A stretch of DNA of 64,000 nucleotides from an uncultured bacterium (GTDB taxonomy: Bacteria > Cyanobacteriota > Vampirovibrionia > Gastranaerophilales > Gastranaerophilaceae), in the NCBI GenBank assembly GCA_902760645.1, contig CACWHC010000001.1:1-64000 (forward strand), in the 5' to 3' direction. How positions within the stretch are numbered: position 1 is the first letter of the stretch; every line of letters starts with the position of its first letter. This document shows, one piece after another, positions 9,529 to 17,289 of the stretch. The notes beneath the pieces are model-generated. The model did no database searches, was not told where the DNA came from, and saw nothing but the letters and a program-made list of their open reading frames with translations. The position numbers were made by a program, and so were the translations under genes.

Positions 9529-9613
9529 GGTCAGATGCTGAAACAAGTTCAGCATGACAAACGGGGTTGTTATTTTAATTTCAAGTATTTTTGTTCCTAT
9601 AACATATATTATG
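9529..9613 (-). repeat. Right 85-bp inverted repeat arm
   Basis: Reverse complement of 9093-9177 with two mismatches. Identity stops sharply at both ends (A versus G outside, C versus A inside). Confidence 0.9.
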
Positions 9614-9648
9614 CAACATATTCCATATAATCCCAAAAGTCTTATAAG

Positions 9649-9873
9649 TTAATCTCCAAGACTTATTTTATCAATATCAATGTATATCCTGTAACCGAGA
9701 ATTTTGCATATCATTTTCATTTCGTTGTATCTGAGAGAACCACTGGATAGTTTATGCGAAATTAAACTTTGCGAATAGTTTTTACCGCTTAATTCCGTCA
9801 TTTTCTGAGCAAGCTCTGTAATAGTCATACACTTAGAGCCGAGCATTATTTTTACTTCGTCTTTTAAATCCAT
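9649..9873 (-). CDS. Small helix-turn-helix (XRE-like) DNA-binding protein
   Basis: The 74-residue product looks like a single Cro/C1-type HTH domain: MTITELAQKM as first helices, then SQSLISHKLSSG as the recognition region, and KMICKILGYRI as the last helix. The start ATG at 9873 has no Shine-Dalgarno; TATAAT ends exactly 6 nt before it, so the mRNA probably begins at the start codon. It is transcribed away from the prepilin gene at 9979, and the intergenic region holds the prepilin promoter and palindromes. It may control itself, the prepilin, or both; this is inferred from position only. Confidence 0.75.
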   Translation of the reverse strand: MDLKDEVKIMLGSKCMTITELAQKMTELSGKNYSQSLISHKLSSGSLRYNEMKMICKILGYRIYIDIDKISLGD

Positions 9874-9879
9874 ACCGAC

Positions 9880-9885
9880 ATTATA
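9880..9885 (-). promoter_or_regulatory. -10 box (TATAAT) placed for leaderless HTH mRNA
   Basis: On the minus strand TATAAT is followed by 6 nt and then ATG at 9873. With standard spacing the first transcribed base is the A of the start codon. Confidence 0.6.
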
Positions 9886-9893
9886 GCCTTATC

Positions 9894-9922
9894 TTGACAA
9901 ATTATGAAAATAATTGTATAAT
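9894..9922 (+). promoter_or_regulatory. Consensus sigma-70 promoter of the prepilin gene
   Basis: TTGACA at 9894-9899 and TATAAT at 9917-9922 are separated by exactly 17 nt. Both boxes are perfect. The predicted start is near 9929, about 50 nt before ATG 9979. Confidence 0.85.
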
Positions 9923-9923
9923 A

Positions 9924-9948
9924 ATGAATATTATTCATATAATATGAA
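9924..9948. promoter_or_regulatory. Overlapping palindromes at the prepilin transcription start
   Basis: ATGAAT-att-ATTCAT (9924-9938) overlaps TTCATAT-a-ATATGAA (9934-9948). They sit directly after the -10 box, where a bound repressor would block initiation. The HTH product of 9649-9873 is the natural candidate, by position. Confidence 0.5.
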
Positions 9949-9978
9949 ATAACTTCATTTTTGATTAACGGAGGACAT

Positions 9979-10764
9979 ATGAAAAAAGGATTCACTTTAG
10001 CAGAAGGTGCTACGCACGTAGCTCAGTTCCCAAAGCCCAGTTGTGCTGCGTTTACCCTCGCAGAAGTCTTAATCACCCTTGGTATTATCGGAGTTGTTGC
10101 GGCTATGACTCTGCCAACACTTATACAAAACTACAGAAAACACGAAGTAGAAACAAAGTTAGCGAAATTTTATTCCGTTATGAATCAGGCAATTAAACTT
10201 TCCGAAGTTGAAAACGGTGAAATGTCCGCTTGGGGTAATGTTAAAAGCGGATTTGAAGAAGATGAAGACGGTAACAAAGATTATTCAAAACCACTTAATG
10301 AGGCGTGGCTACGTAAATACATATTCCCATACCTTAGTGCAGTCGAAATAAATAAAATTCCAAATGCAGAAAAATTTGAAGTATTTTTTAAAGATGGCAG
10401 TCTTGCCTTATTTGGAGCCGATAGTGTTATTTATTATGTAAACAAAAATGCATATAAACTTAACGGGAACACAGAAGGGAAAGCTGCATACAATCAAATA
10501 GATTTTGGGACAAGGGCATTTACTTTCTTTATTAAAAGGGCTCATACATGTGAATATTCAACTATCCCTGAAAATCAAAAATACTCATGCGATGATTCAG
10601 GACTACAACCATATAAAATAGGTTGGAATGGAACAGAAGCAATGCTGCGTAACGACTCCAGAATTGGATGCAATTTAAATGCAACAAATGAAGCTGCATA
10701 TTGTACGGCACTAATCCAGCTTTACGGTTGGAAAATACCAAAAGATTACCCGTTCAAGTTTTAA
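9979..10764 (+). CDS. Type IV prepilin-like protein with duplicated FTLAE start
   Basis: Type IV pilin/pseudopilin-like protein of about 261 residues. ATG 9979 follows GGAGG at 9970-9974. The usual start would be MKKGFTLAEVLITLGIIGVV. Here the leader reads MKKGFTLAE, then GATHVAQFPKPSCAA, then FTLAEVLITLGIIGVVAAMT, so the prepilin-peptidase motif occurs twice. The second copy adjoins the hydrophobic helix and is preceded by Ala rather than Gly. The body has four Cys near the C-terminus (TCEYS, YSCDD, GCNL, YCTAL) able to form disulphides. A perfect sigma-70 promoter drives it. It converges with the glycosyltransferase gene with a 4-nt overlap of stops. Whether it forms pili or a secretion pseudopilus cannot be told. 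Confidence 0.9.
   Translation: MKKGFTLAEGATHVAQFPKPSCAAFTLAEVLITLGIIGVVAAMTLPTLIQNYRKHEVETKLAKFYSVMNQAIKLSEVENGEMSAWGNVKSGFEEDEDGNKDYSKPLNEAWLRKYIFPYLSAVEINKIPNAEKFEVFFKDGSLALFGADSVIYYVNKNAYKLNGNTEGKAAYNQIDFGTRAFTFFIKRAHTCEYSTIPENQKYSCDDSGLQPYKIGWNGTEAMLRNDSRIGCNLNATNEAAYCTALIQLYGWKIPKDYPFKF
10006..10065 (+). other. 60-nt in-frame insertion in the prepilin leader
   Basis: Codons 10-29 (GATHV...FTLAE) are extra compared with the standard leader. The two FTLAE copies differ in third-codon positions (TTCACTTTAGCAGAA versus TTTACCCTCGCAGAA), so this is not a fresh tandem duplication. The insert contains the small palindrome CTACG-ca-CGTAG and the 11-mer GTAGCTCAGTT, which equals the usual bacterial tRNA D-arm. 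Confidence 0.7.
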
Positions 10765-11654
10765 AAAAGCAAAACCTTTAAAACAAACTTTACATACCCT
10801 CTCATTCCGAATTTTGATATAAATTCTCTGCGGTTATCTAACAGAAATTTCAATGTTTCGGGGCGGATTTTTATGTTGTTTGAGATATTTCTTTTTGTAG
10901 TTTCATCATTGTTATATTTTTTGTCCCCTGTTACATAATCAGAACCGCCTGCATTATTTTTGTGCCTTCTGTATGCAACCAACGGCATTGAAATATTTAT
11001 TGAACCGCCTATCAAATGCATTAGATTAAACAGGAACTTGTCGGGACAAACTCGCCATTCGCCGGCATTTTGATAATTTAAAATTATTTCTAAAGCGGAT
11101 TTTCTGTGCATTGCGGAACTGTTAGGTGACCAGTACCATCCGCCAAAACATTTTCTTTTAACTTTTTTGTATCGGATACTTTCCACACTTGCCAATTCTG
11201 ACAACGTCTTTATTTCATCATTATTTTGAGGGGATGAATTTGAATATGCCGTATGCATCTCATTATTTTCATCAATTTCCAATAGTTGACAGGAAGTAAA
11301 TGCCACACTTGTTTCAAGATGAGTCTTAACATGAACCGCCGCATATTCGGGCATCAGAATGTCATCAGAATCCACAAAACTTACAAATACACCCTGAGCT
11401 ATTTTCAACCCGTCAATCATTGACGCAAATTGCCCGAGATTTTTGCCGTGCTTTATGAGAGTAATTCGCATATTCTGGTTATTCTGAATAAAACGCTCAA
11501 TAATTTCCGTTGAATTATCCTCAGAACAATCATCCACAACAATAATTTCAAAATGCTTATAAGTTTGTTCTTTTATACTTTGCAGAGTTTGCTCAACAAA
11601 TTTACCGTAATTATAAGAGGTTACAATAAAACTTACCAAAGGAGTTTTAAGCAT
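10761..11654 (-). CDS. Family 2 glycosyltransferase
   Basis: GT-A fold glycosyltransferase (GT2). The N-terminus PLVSFIVTSYNYGKFVEQTL is the nucleotide-binding start, VVDDCSEDNS the first acidic motif and SFVDSDDIL the DxD metal site. Later regions (GGWYWSPNSSAMHRKSAL) fit the acceptor side. About 298 residues, no membrane anchor. The best start is ATG 11654, with GAAGGAA upstream; this ATG overlaps the stop of the TerC-like gene, so the two are probably co-translated. Substrate unknown; a surface glycan or protein glycan is likely. Confidence 0.9.
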   Translation of the reverse strand: MLKTPLVSFIVTSYNYGKFVEQTLQSIKEQTYKHFEIIVVDDCSEDNSTEIIERFIQNNQNMRITLIKHGKNLGQFASMIDGLKIAQGVFVSFVDSDDILMPEYAAVHVKTHLETSVAFTSCQLLEIDENNEMHTAYSNSSPQNNDEIKTLSELASVESIRYKKVKRKCFGGWYWSPNSSAMHRKSALEIILNYQNAGEWRVCPDKFLFNLMHLIGGSINISMPLVAYRRHKNNAGGSDYVTGDKKYNNDETTKRNISNNIKIRPETLKFLLDNRREFISKFGMRGYVKFVLKVLLF

Positions 11655-12720
11655 TTTCATTTCCTTCATTTTCGGCAATTAAATTTGCACGTCTTTTGTT
11701 ATGAACAACGGAAGAAATAAATGCGGCAACAATAAAGCCTAATCCTATTAATCCCGTTATAACTTCAGGAACTTCTTTTACCGTTGAAACAAGCATTAAG
11801 CAGGCTAAAGCACCTATCGCCCAATGTGCACCGTGTTCAAGATATAAAAACTGTGCCAGAGTTTTCTTTTCGACAAGTAAAATCGTCAGAGAACGTACAA
11901 ACATCGCACCGATTGAAAGACCTATTGTAATAATTATAATATCTTTACTTAATGCAAATGCACCGAGTACACCGTCTAAAGAGAAAGATGCATCTATTAA
12001 TTCAAGATATATAAAGCTTATCAGACCCGTACAGGCAAGTGATTTACCGGTATTTGCAGCGGCACGCATTTCTTCGTGTTTTTCCAAAAAATGCGTAAAC
12101 CCTTCAATTAATAAATATGTAATAATACCGCTTATACCTGCTATCATAACACTCACCTTTTGCTCATCAGGCACAAAGGTTTGCGTTGCAAGAAGCATAA
12201 ATAATGCAATAACAATTTCAATACCTTTTAAGTGGTCAAGATGTGAAAGCGGAAGTTCAATAAATTTAATCCAGTGAACAATTTTTTCGTGGTTGAAAAA
12301 GTAATTTAGGAACAACATAACAAGGAATAATCCGCCGAATGTAACAATCGGAGCATGGGTTAAGTGCAGATAATGTGCATATTGTTCCGCATTGGTGGTT
12401 GCAATTTTAAATACTTCCAGCATACTGAGTTTTGCAAATATAGCAACTACAAGTATCGGGAACAAAAATCTCATACCAAATACCGCTATTGCAATACCCC
12501 ACGTTATAAATCTGTGACGCCAGGTTTCCGACATCTTTTCCAATTTCATTGCATTAACAACAGCATTATCAAATGATAAACTTACTTCAAGTATTCCAAG
12601 TACAAGTGCAATAAAAGCACACTGCAAACCGCTTCCGGGATGCACGTGTTCCCCCCACAGGAAAGCACCTATTAAACCTGCTGCCGTAACCAAATATGAA
12701 CCTAAAAAATATTTTAACAT
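11647..12720 (-). CDS. DUF475/TerC-superfamily integral membrane protein
   Basis: 357 residues with about eight to nine membrane segments. Two motifs define the TerC-like superfamily: SLSFDNAVVNA near residue 48 and DASFSLDGVLGAFALS near 250, each with an Asp in the membrane. DUF475 proteins are related to TerC and YkoY, several of which export manganese or calcium; the ion here is not known. Start ATG 12720 follows GGAGACAGAGTA. No yybP-ykoY riboswitch was recognised in the short upstream region. The gene overlaps the start of the glycosyltransferase. Confidence 0.88.
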   Translation of the reverse strand: MLKYFLGSYLVTAAGLIGAFLWGEHVHPGSGLQCAFIALVLGILEVSLSFDNAVVNAMKLEKMSETWRHRFITWGIAIAVFGMRFLFPILVVAIFAKLSMLEVFKIATTNAEQYAHYLHLTHAPIVTFGGLFLVMLFLNYFFNHEKIVHWIKFIELPLSHLDHLKGIEIVIALFMLLATQTFVPDEQKVSVMIAGISGIITYLLIEGFTHFLEKHEEMRAAANTGKSLACTGLISFIYLELIDASFSLDGVLGAFALSKDIIIITIGLSIGAMFVRSLTILLVEKKTLAQFLYLEHGAHWAIGALACLMLVSTVKEVPEVITGLIGLGFIVAAFISSVVHNKRRANLIAENEGNENA

Positions 12721-12862
12721 TACTCTGTCTCCATTCTACGTTTTATTAAACCATATTAATCTGTTTCTGACAATACAACGCCTGATTGAATATCAAAACA
12801 TATTTAATCTGTCGGCAAAATTTTTTATTTCGTGTTATAATATATTCACTAAGGAGATAATT

Positions 12863-13207
12863 ATGACTTTAAGAAACGAACGAGTGAGAAAAGAACTTAT
12901 GCGTGATATTTCTGAAATCCTCAGAAAAGAAATTCGCGGATTGGCAGGTGTAGTATCTGTAGTGGATGTAGAAGTAGCACACGATAATTCTTTTGCTAAA
13001 GTTATATACAGCGTTTTAGGTTCGGAAGAACAAATAGAAAAAACCAAAGAAATTATAGAAAAAAGTACCCCGAAAATAAGATTTGAAGTAGGAAAAAGAA
13101 TCCGACTCAGATTAACTCCGGAATTAAAATTTGTGTATACTGATTCCCTGGAAAAAGGTTCAAGAGTAAATGAATTAATAAATAAGATTTCAAGAGGAGA
13201 AATCTAA
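12863..13207 (+). CDS. rbfA: 30S ribosome-binding factor A
   Basis: RbfA binds the pre-30S subunit and helps 16S rRNA 5'-end maturation. The 114-residue product has the family start RNERVRKELMRDISEILRKE and the KH-like fold segment VVDVEVAHDNSFAKVIYSVL, ending with the RLRLTPELKFVYTDSLEKG signature. AAGGAG lies 8 nt before ATG. It is followed 6 nt later by truB, the standard neighbour. Upstream is a short A+T-rich region with TATAAT-like sequences, so this is probably the start of an operon running to 16925. Confidence 0.96.
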   Translation: MTLRNERVRKELMRDISEILRKEIRGLAGVVSVVDVEVAHDNSFAKVIYSVLGSEEQIEKTKEIIEKSTPKIRFEVGKRIRLRLTPELKFVYTDSLEKGSRVNELINKISRGEI

Positions 13208-13213
13208 ACTGCT

Positions 13214-14113
13214 ATGTTCGGGGTAATTAATATATATAAGCCTAAAGGTATAACCTCGCACGATGTAGTAGGAATAGTAAGAAAAATTCTGGGGATAAAA
13301 CAGGTTGGACATACCGGTACACTGGACCCTTTTGCAGAAGGTGTTTTACCGATTTGTGTCGGCAAGGCAACCCGATTAATTGAATATTTTGATGACGATA
13401 AAGAATACATTGCATCCGTTCAGTTTGGTTCCTCTACAGAAACCTACGATACAGAGGGACAAATAACCGACAGAAGCGATAAGAAGATTACTCAAACAGA
13501 CATTCTTGAAAATCTGAGATTTTTCAGAGGGGAAATTGAACAAACTCCCCCAATTTATTCCGCAATTAAAGTTAACGGGAAAAAATTATATGAATACGCA
13601 AGAGAAGGTAAACCGGTTGAAATAGAACCGAGAAAAGTTACCATATATGAAATTGAACTGCTCGGATTTGATAACGCAAGACAAATTGCAGATATAAGAA
13701 TAAAATGTTCAAAAGGCACATATATCCGCTCAATTGCAAACGATTTAGGGAAAAAACTGGGATGTTACGGACATCTTATAAGGCTTGTCCGTTCAAAAGC
13801 AGGGAAATTTAATGTGGAAAATTCCGTTAAATTGCCGGTTTTAATTTCCTCTGACAAAAAATACACTATTGAAAACGGTGCAAAAGAAAAATTACTGCCC
13901 TTTATACAAAATCCGACAGAAGCTGTATCAATACCTGTAACAGAAATTTCAAATGCTGATTTTGAGAGAGTTTCACACGGTAATTCCATAAAAATTTCCG
14001 ATAAAAAATTTAAATGTGGTGATTTTTTAATTTTGGTTTATAATAATAATGTTGTTGCGACAGCTCAACAGCAAGAAAATGAAATTAGAGTGAAAAAGGT
14101 GTTTGTAGAATGA
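13214..14113 (+). CDS. truB: tRNA pseudouridine(55) synthase
   Basis: TruB makes pseudouridine 55 in the T-loop of tRNAs. The catalytic motif HTGTLDPFAEGVLP (Asp as nucleophile) is near residue 40, preceded by the KPKGITSHDVV start. The KGTYIRSIANDLG segment near residue 170 is also typical. 299 residues, normal length, with a small C-terminal PUA-like part. Its stop overlaps the next start by 4 nt (ATGA), indicating coupled translation. Confidence 0.97.
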   Translation: MFGVINIYKPKGITSHDVVGIVRKILGIKQVGHTGTLDPFAEGVLPICVGKATRLIEYFDDDKEYIASVQFGSSTETYDTEGQITDRSDKKITQTDILENLRFFRGEIEQTPPIYSAIKVNGKKLYEYAREGKPVEIEPRKVTIYEIELLGFDNARQIADIRIKCSKGTYIRSIANDLGKKLGCYGHLIRLVRSKAGKFNVENSVKLPVLISSDKKYTIENGAKEKLLPFIQNPTEAVSIPVTEISNADFERVSHGNSIKISDKKFKCGDFLILVYNNNVVATAQQQENEIRVKKVFVE

Positions 14114-14970
14114 AAAAAATTGCGTTAGTTTTAGGTTTAATGTTTATGCTTGGTTCCTCGGTAAATGCAAGCTCTTATGAGTTTTCATGTCCGACAAATC
14201 CGTATTCGACATCGATTGGATTAAGCAATATCACCGGAATCAATTTTTTGGCGGAAAGAACAGCCGATATGCTTATAAAAAACGCTATATTAAAAGATTC
14301 CAAGGGCAAATATAAAGTAGATATGCAGTCTTATAATATAAGTTCACTAAAGAAAGGTATATTCAAATCACTTGAAATTAACGGTAAAGACACGAATACT
14401 GACGGCATATACATCTCAAACATAAAATTAAAAACACTTTGTGATTATAACTACATTGAACTGGATAATAAAAACAACACCGCAAAATTTAAAGAAAATT
14501 TCCTTATGGCATTTGCACTTCAGCTTACTCAGGATGATTTAATAAATACAATGCAAAGTAACAGACACTATTTAGAGTTAATCAGAAAAGCCAACAGCAT
14601 AGGTAATGCATCAAAATTGTTTAATATTGTATCAACATCGGCAAAAATACATGATAACAAAATGTATTATGTAATGAAAGTTGCAATACCGCTTATCAAG
14701 AAAAGACCGGAAATTGTTATTCAAACAGATTTAAAAGCCCGTGCAGGCGAAATTATAATTGATGATTCCCATCTTATAACTAACAGTTTTTCGCTTGATA
14801 TGAGCAAATTAGACAAGATTTTAAATTACTTGAACCCGTTAGAATTTGCGATGGGTATTTTTGAAGAAAAACAGGCAGTGACAAAAGTTCATGAAATTAC
14901 AATTCAAAATAATACGATAAATGTTACGGGAACTCTTAATGTTCCGAAAGATGTAGTAACAGAACAATAG
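14110..14970 (+). CDS. Secreted DUF2993/LmeA-like protein
   Basis: 286 residues with a signal peptide (MKKIALVLGLMFMLGSSVNA). The body resembles DUF2993 (LmeA-like) lipid-binding-type proteins common in cyanobacteria and actinobacteria: an early helix (AERTADMLIKNAIL), the SLEINGKDTNTDGIYISNIK strand pattern (standard for 'l.l.g.v..nGi.vs.l') and a C-terminal paired-strand region. Function in this phylum is unknown; envelope lipid handling is a guess. ATGA overlap with truB, 18 nt to the next gene. Confidence 0.65.
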   Translation: MKKIALVLGLMFMLGSSVNASSYEFSCPTNPYSTSIGLSNITGINFLAERTADMLIKNAILKDSKGKYKVDMQSYNISSLKKGIFKSLEINGKDTNTDGIYISNIKLKTLCDYNYIELDNKNNTAKFKENFLMAFALQLTQDDLINTMQSNRHYLELIRKANSIGNASKLFNIVSTSAKIHDNKMYYVMKVAIPLIKKRPEIVIQTDLKARAGEIIIDDSHLITNSFSLDMSKLDKILNYLNPLEFAMGIFEEKQAVTKVHEITIQNNTINVTGTLNVPKDVVTEQ

Positions 14971-14988
14971 AGAAAGGGTTTATGAATT

Positions 14989-15600
14989 ATGAATAAACAA
15001 CAGCAAACGTTATTACTTGCTCTTATAGGTATTATTATCTTAGCATTATCAATTTTTATAGGAATAAAAGTCATTAGTCCTTTGTTCGGCGAACCTGCTG
15101 AAGAACCGGGAGTTGTTGCAGAAAATCCGGAATTACCGGAAAATCCGCCGGAAAATCCCGAAGAACCAAAGGATAAAGAATATGTGCCTATCGTGTTTAT
15201 AGGTAAAAATTCCAATGGTGATGAAGTTTACAAGGTTGTAAAAAGAGAATACGACAAAAATATTGACGGCTCAAAACTTCGCCACGCAATCAGTTCACTT
15301 ATTTTAGGACCTAAACAGAATGAAAAAATGAGCGGAATATACTCAGAAGTTCCGACAAGCACAACCATATTACACATTTATGATAATGAAGACAAAGTTA
15401 TCATTGATTTGTCATCGGGATTTGCATATGGCGGCGGAACGGAAAGTGTTTATAAAAGACTGTTCCAGCTTATAAAAACTATTTCAAGGAATACTGAAAA
15501 GCCTGCATATCTGTATATTGACGGCAAACAGGCAGATGTAATAGGCGGTGACGGAATAATGATTACTCAGCCGCTAAGTGAAAAATCAATCGGTGAATAA
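14989..15600 (+). CDS. Membrane-anchored GerMN-domain protein
   Basis: 203 residues. One N-terminal membrane helix (about 8-30) is followed by a Pro/Glu-rich linker (35-60) and a GerMN domain (about 65-190) with the patterns LRHAISSLILGP, VIIDLSSGFA and FQLIKTISRN. GerMN domains are found in spore GerM, but also in many non-sporulating bacteria and cyanobacteria as extracytoplasmic domains of unclear role. AGAAAGGG stands upstream of the start. Confidence 0.88.
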   Translation: MNKQQQTLLLALIGIIILALSIFIGIKVISPLFGEPAEEPGVVAENPELPENPPENPEEPKDKEYVPIVFIGKNSNGDEVYKVVKREYDKNIDGSKLRHAISSLILGPKQNEKMSGIYSEVPTSTTILHIYDNEDKVIIDLSSGFAYGGGTESVYKRLFQLIKTISRNTEKPAYLYIDGKQADVIGGDGIMITQPLSEKSIGE

Positions 15601-15603
15601 AAC

Positions 15604-15870
15604 ATGGAAAAAGACTTAGATTATTATCTTAATCTTGATTGGACATTAATTGAAGGAGAGGATTTGGATTTTGAAGGGAAACCTTATCATTACATTATGA
15701 TAGACGAAATTCCAAGCTTCTGCTTCTGCTCTAAGTCTATAGAAAAAGCCCGTGAAAACTACAAAAAGCAATTAAAACTGACTCTTACGGTAATGCTGGA
15801 AACCGGCGAACACATTAAAGAACCGGGAGAAGAAGACAATGAACCCGACTGGGAAAGTCTTTGCCCATAA
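15604..15870 (+). CDS. Small HicB-fold protein without a HicA partner
   Basis: 88 residues. The order GKPYHYIMIDEIPSFCF, then a helix of the type EKARENYKKQLKLTLTVMLE, then HIKEP matches the HicB antitoxin fold (partial RNase-H-like fold: beta strands, a helix and a final 'ip.P' segment). No HicA toxin lies nearby on either strand. It starts only 3 nt after the GerMN gene stop, so it appears to be a lone operon member. No DNA-binding tail is visible. Confidence 0.6.
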   Translation: MEKDLDYYLNLDWTLIEGEDLDFEGKPYHYIMIDEIPSFCFCSKSIEKARENYKKQLKLTLTVMLETGEHIKEPGEEDNEPDWESLCP

Positions 15871-15885
15871 TAGAAGGAATTAAAA

Positions 15886-16344
15886 ATGGAAGAAAACATT
15901 TTCGAAAACCTAATACCAGAAACAAACGAACAAGAAGAATGCAAATGCAAAAGTATTTTGATAAAAATACTTAAACTTCCGCAAAATCCGATAATATTAG
16001 CAATAATATCTTTGATTTTATTGTATACGGTAAATTTCACTCCGATTGTATTTACAACGGCAGCACTTATATGGTTCTGTTACAGAAGAAAATTCATAGA
16101 TTTTAAATCTCTGATGATATATGCAACCATATACTCTTTCGGACAGTTATTTGTAAATGCATATCTTGTATATCAGACAGGTTTTATAGATATAACAGGC
16201 TTCCAATTTATTGCATTAAGAATGTTCGGCTTCTTCGTACTTTCATTCGTTTTGGGAAGTTTGATGTTCTATCTTGCCAACGGTATTTTTTACATTGCAT
16301 ATAAGCTTTTAAGAAAAATTATGCGAACCGATAACCCTGAATAA
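15886..16344 (+). CDS. Small integral membrane protein
   Basis: 152 residues. A charged N-terminus (Glu/Asn-rich, with a Cys pair) is followed by about four hydrophobic segments: PIILAIISLILLYTV, IVFTTAALIWF, MIYATIYSFGQLFV and ALRMFGFFVLSFVLGSLMFY. GAAGGAAT lies upstream of ATG. No family is recognised. It follows the HicB-like gene by 15 nt and probably belongs to the same operon. Confidence 0.7.
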   Translation: MEENIFENLIPETNEQEECKCKSILIKILKLPQNPIILAIISLILLYTVNFTPIVFTTAALIWFCYRRKFIDFKSLMIYATIYSFGQLFVNAYLVYQTGFIDITGFQFIALRMFGFFVLSFVLGSLMFYLANGIFYIAYKLLRKIMRTDNPE

Positions 16345-16409
16345 CATTTACAAGACAAGTATTTAAGGTTATAATAAAATAAAGAATTTAATTGAAAGGC
16401 TGTAATAAA

Positions 16410-16925
16410 ATGATAGAAATGAAAGTTATGGGTATTGCACTGGATACAAGAACAGGCTCCCCGATTGTTGTTTTACATGATAAAGAAAACAGAAGAGCAC
16501 TTCCGATATGGATTGGTTCTGCAGAAGCAAGTGCTATTATCAGAAAAATAGAGAATCTTAGCGTTGCAAGACCTATGACTCACGATTTAATTATAAACGT
16601 AATAGAAAAAACGGGTTACGAACTGGAAAAAGTAACCATCAATGATGTTGAAAAAGAAACTTATTACGCTACTTTGTATCTGAAAAATGATAAAGATGAA
16701 GTCATTGAAATAGATTCAAGACCGTCAGACGCAATTGCAATTGCAATAAGAGTAGATGCACCGATTTATGTAACACCAAACGTACTTTCAAACGGTTCTG
16801 TATCAACAGATTCCGCAAAAGACGAAGAAGAAGCTCAGGAATTTAAAGAATTTATACAGAGTATAAAACCGTCAGACTTTGCAAAATTAATGAAAGATAA
16901 TGACCATCACGAAAGTGATCAGTAA
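16410..16925 (+). CDS. Bifunctional nuclease family (DUF151) protein
   Basis: 171 residues from ATG 16410 (GAAAGG upstream; a TTG at 16392 would add six residues). The patterns VVLHDKENRRALPIWIGSAEA, RPMTHDLI and EIDSRPSDAIAIAIRVDAPIYV define DUF151, whose plant and archaeal members act as nucleases. Its role in bacteria is not settled, though it is widespread in cyanobacteria. It is the last gene before two very small ones and is followed by a hairpin-like palindrome at 16950-16964. Confidence 0.92.
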   Translation: MIEMKVMGIALDTRTGSPIVVLHDKENRRALPIWIGSAEASAIIRKIENLSVARPMTHDLIINVIEKTGYELEKVTINDVEKETYYATLYLKNDKDEVIEIDSRPSDAIAIAIRVDAPIYVTPNVLSNGSVSTDSAKDEEEAQEFKEFIQSIKPSDFAKLMKDNDHHESDQ

Positions 16926-17025
16926 TTTATATTAAGAATGTAACAAAAATTTCAGAAACTGAAATCAGTAAAAAAAATATTCTTTTATATAAATACAGAG
17001 AGCAAATTATCAAGAGGTCAAGAAG

Positions 17026-17229
17026 TTGGATTATTCGGTTAAAGCAGTACAGGCACAGCAGCTATACAAGGTGCAGCCTGTCAGTCTTGAAGACAAATCA
17101 AATCAAAGAAATTTCCGTCAGCAGGAGATGGCGGGTATAAATCCGTTTACACAAAAAACGTATAACCCGTTCTATCCGTCAGTGGAAAACAGTCCCACAC
17201 TGGCACGCTCGTTGGATTTACTTGGATAA
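17026..17229 (+). CDS. Very small unknown protein (TTG start)
   Basis: 67 residues starting at TTG 17026, with AGAGGT 7 nt upstream. It is hydrophilic, Gln- and Pro-rich, and ends SPTLARSLDLLG. A dedicated terminator at 17290 follows. No family is recognised. The ribosome site, isolated position and terminator argue for a real gene, but the short length keeps confidence low. Confidence 0.5.
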   Translation: MDYSVKAVQAQQLYKVQPVSLEDKSNQRNFRQQEMAGINPFTQKTYNPFYPSVENSPTLARSLDLLG

Positions 17230-17289
17230 ATTCAGAAAAAAAATAAGGAAAATATGCCCTAAAAAGGGTAGTTAATATTTCGTAATATT

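Larger units (their letters stand above)
9093..9613. mobile_element. 521-bp element: broken GIY-YIG nuclease between 85-bp inverted repeats
   Basis: Bases 9093-9177 and 9529-9613 are inverted copies of each other with 83 of 85 positions identical. The 351 bp between them hold a GIY-YIG nuclease reading frame broken by one missing base. Each arm contains an inner hairpin of the type ATGCTGAA-cttgt-TTCAGCAT, like REP or palindromic repeats. No target duplication is obvious at the borders. The layout (terminal inverted repeats with one small nuclease gene) suggests a small selfish element, now inactive. This class has no named family that I can assign. Confidence 0.8.

Noticed and set aside
10018-10028. 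A tRNA gene fragment inside the prepilin insert (GTAGCTCAGTT)
   Set aside because: Only 11 nt match a D-arm, with no further tRNA parts; reported as a note only.
12721-12862. yybP-ykoY type metal riboswitch before the TerC-like gene
   Set aside because: The 140 bp are mostly the divergent rbfA promoter, and no conserved manganese-riboswitch loops were found.
15604-15870. A HicAB toxin-antitoxin module
   Set aside because: No HicA-like ORF lies on either strand within 500 bp.
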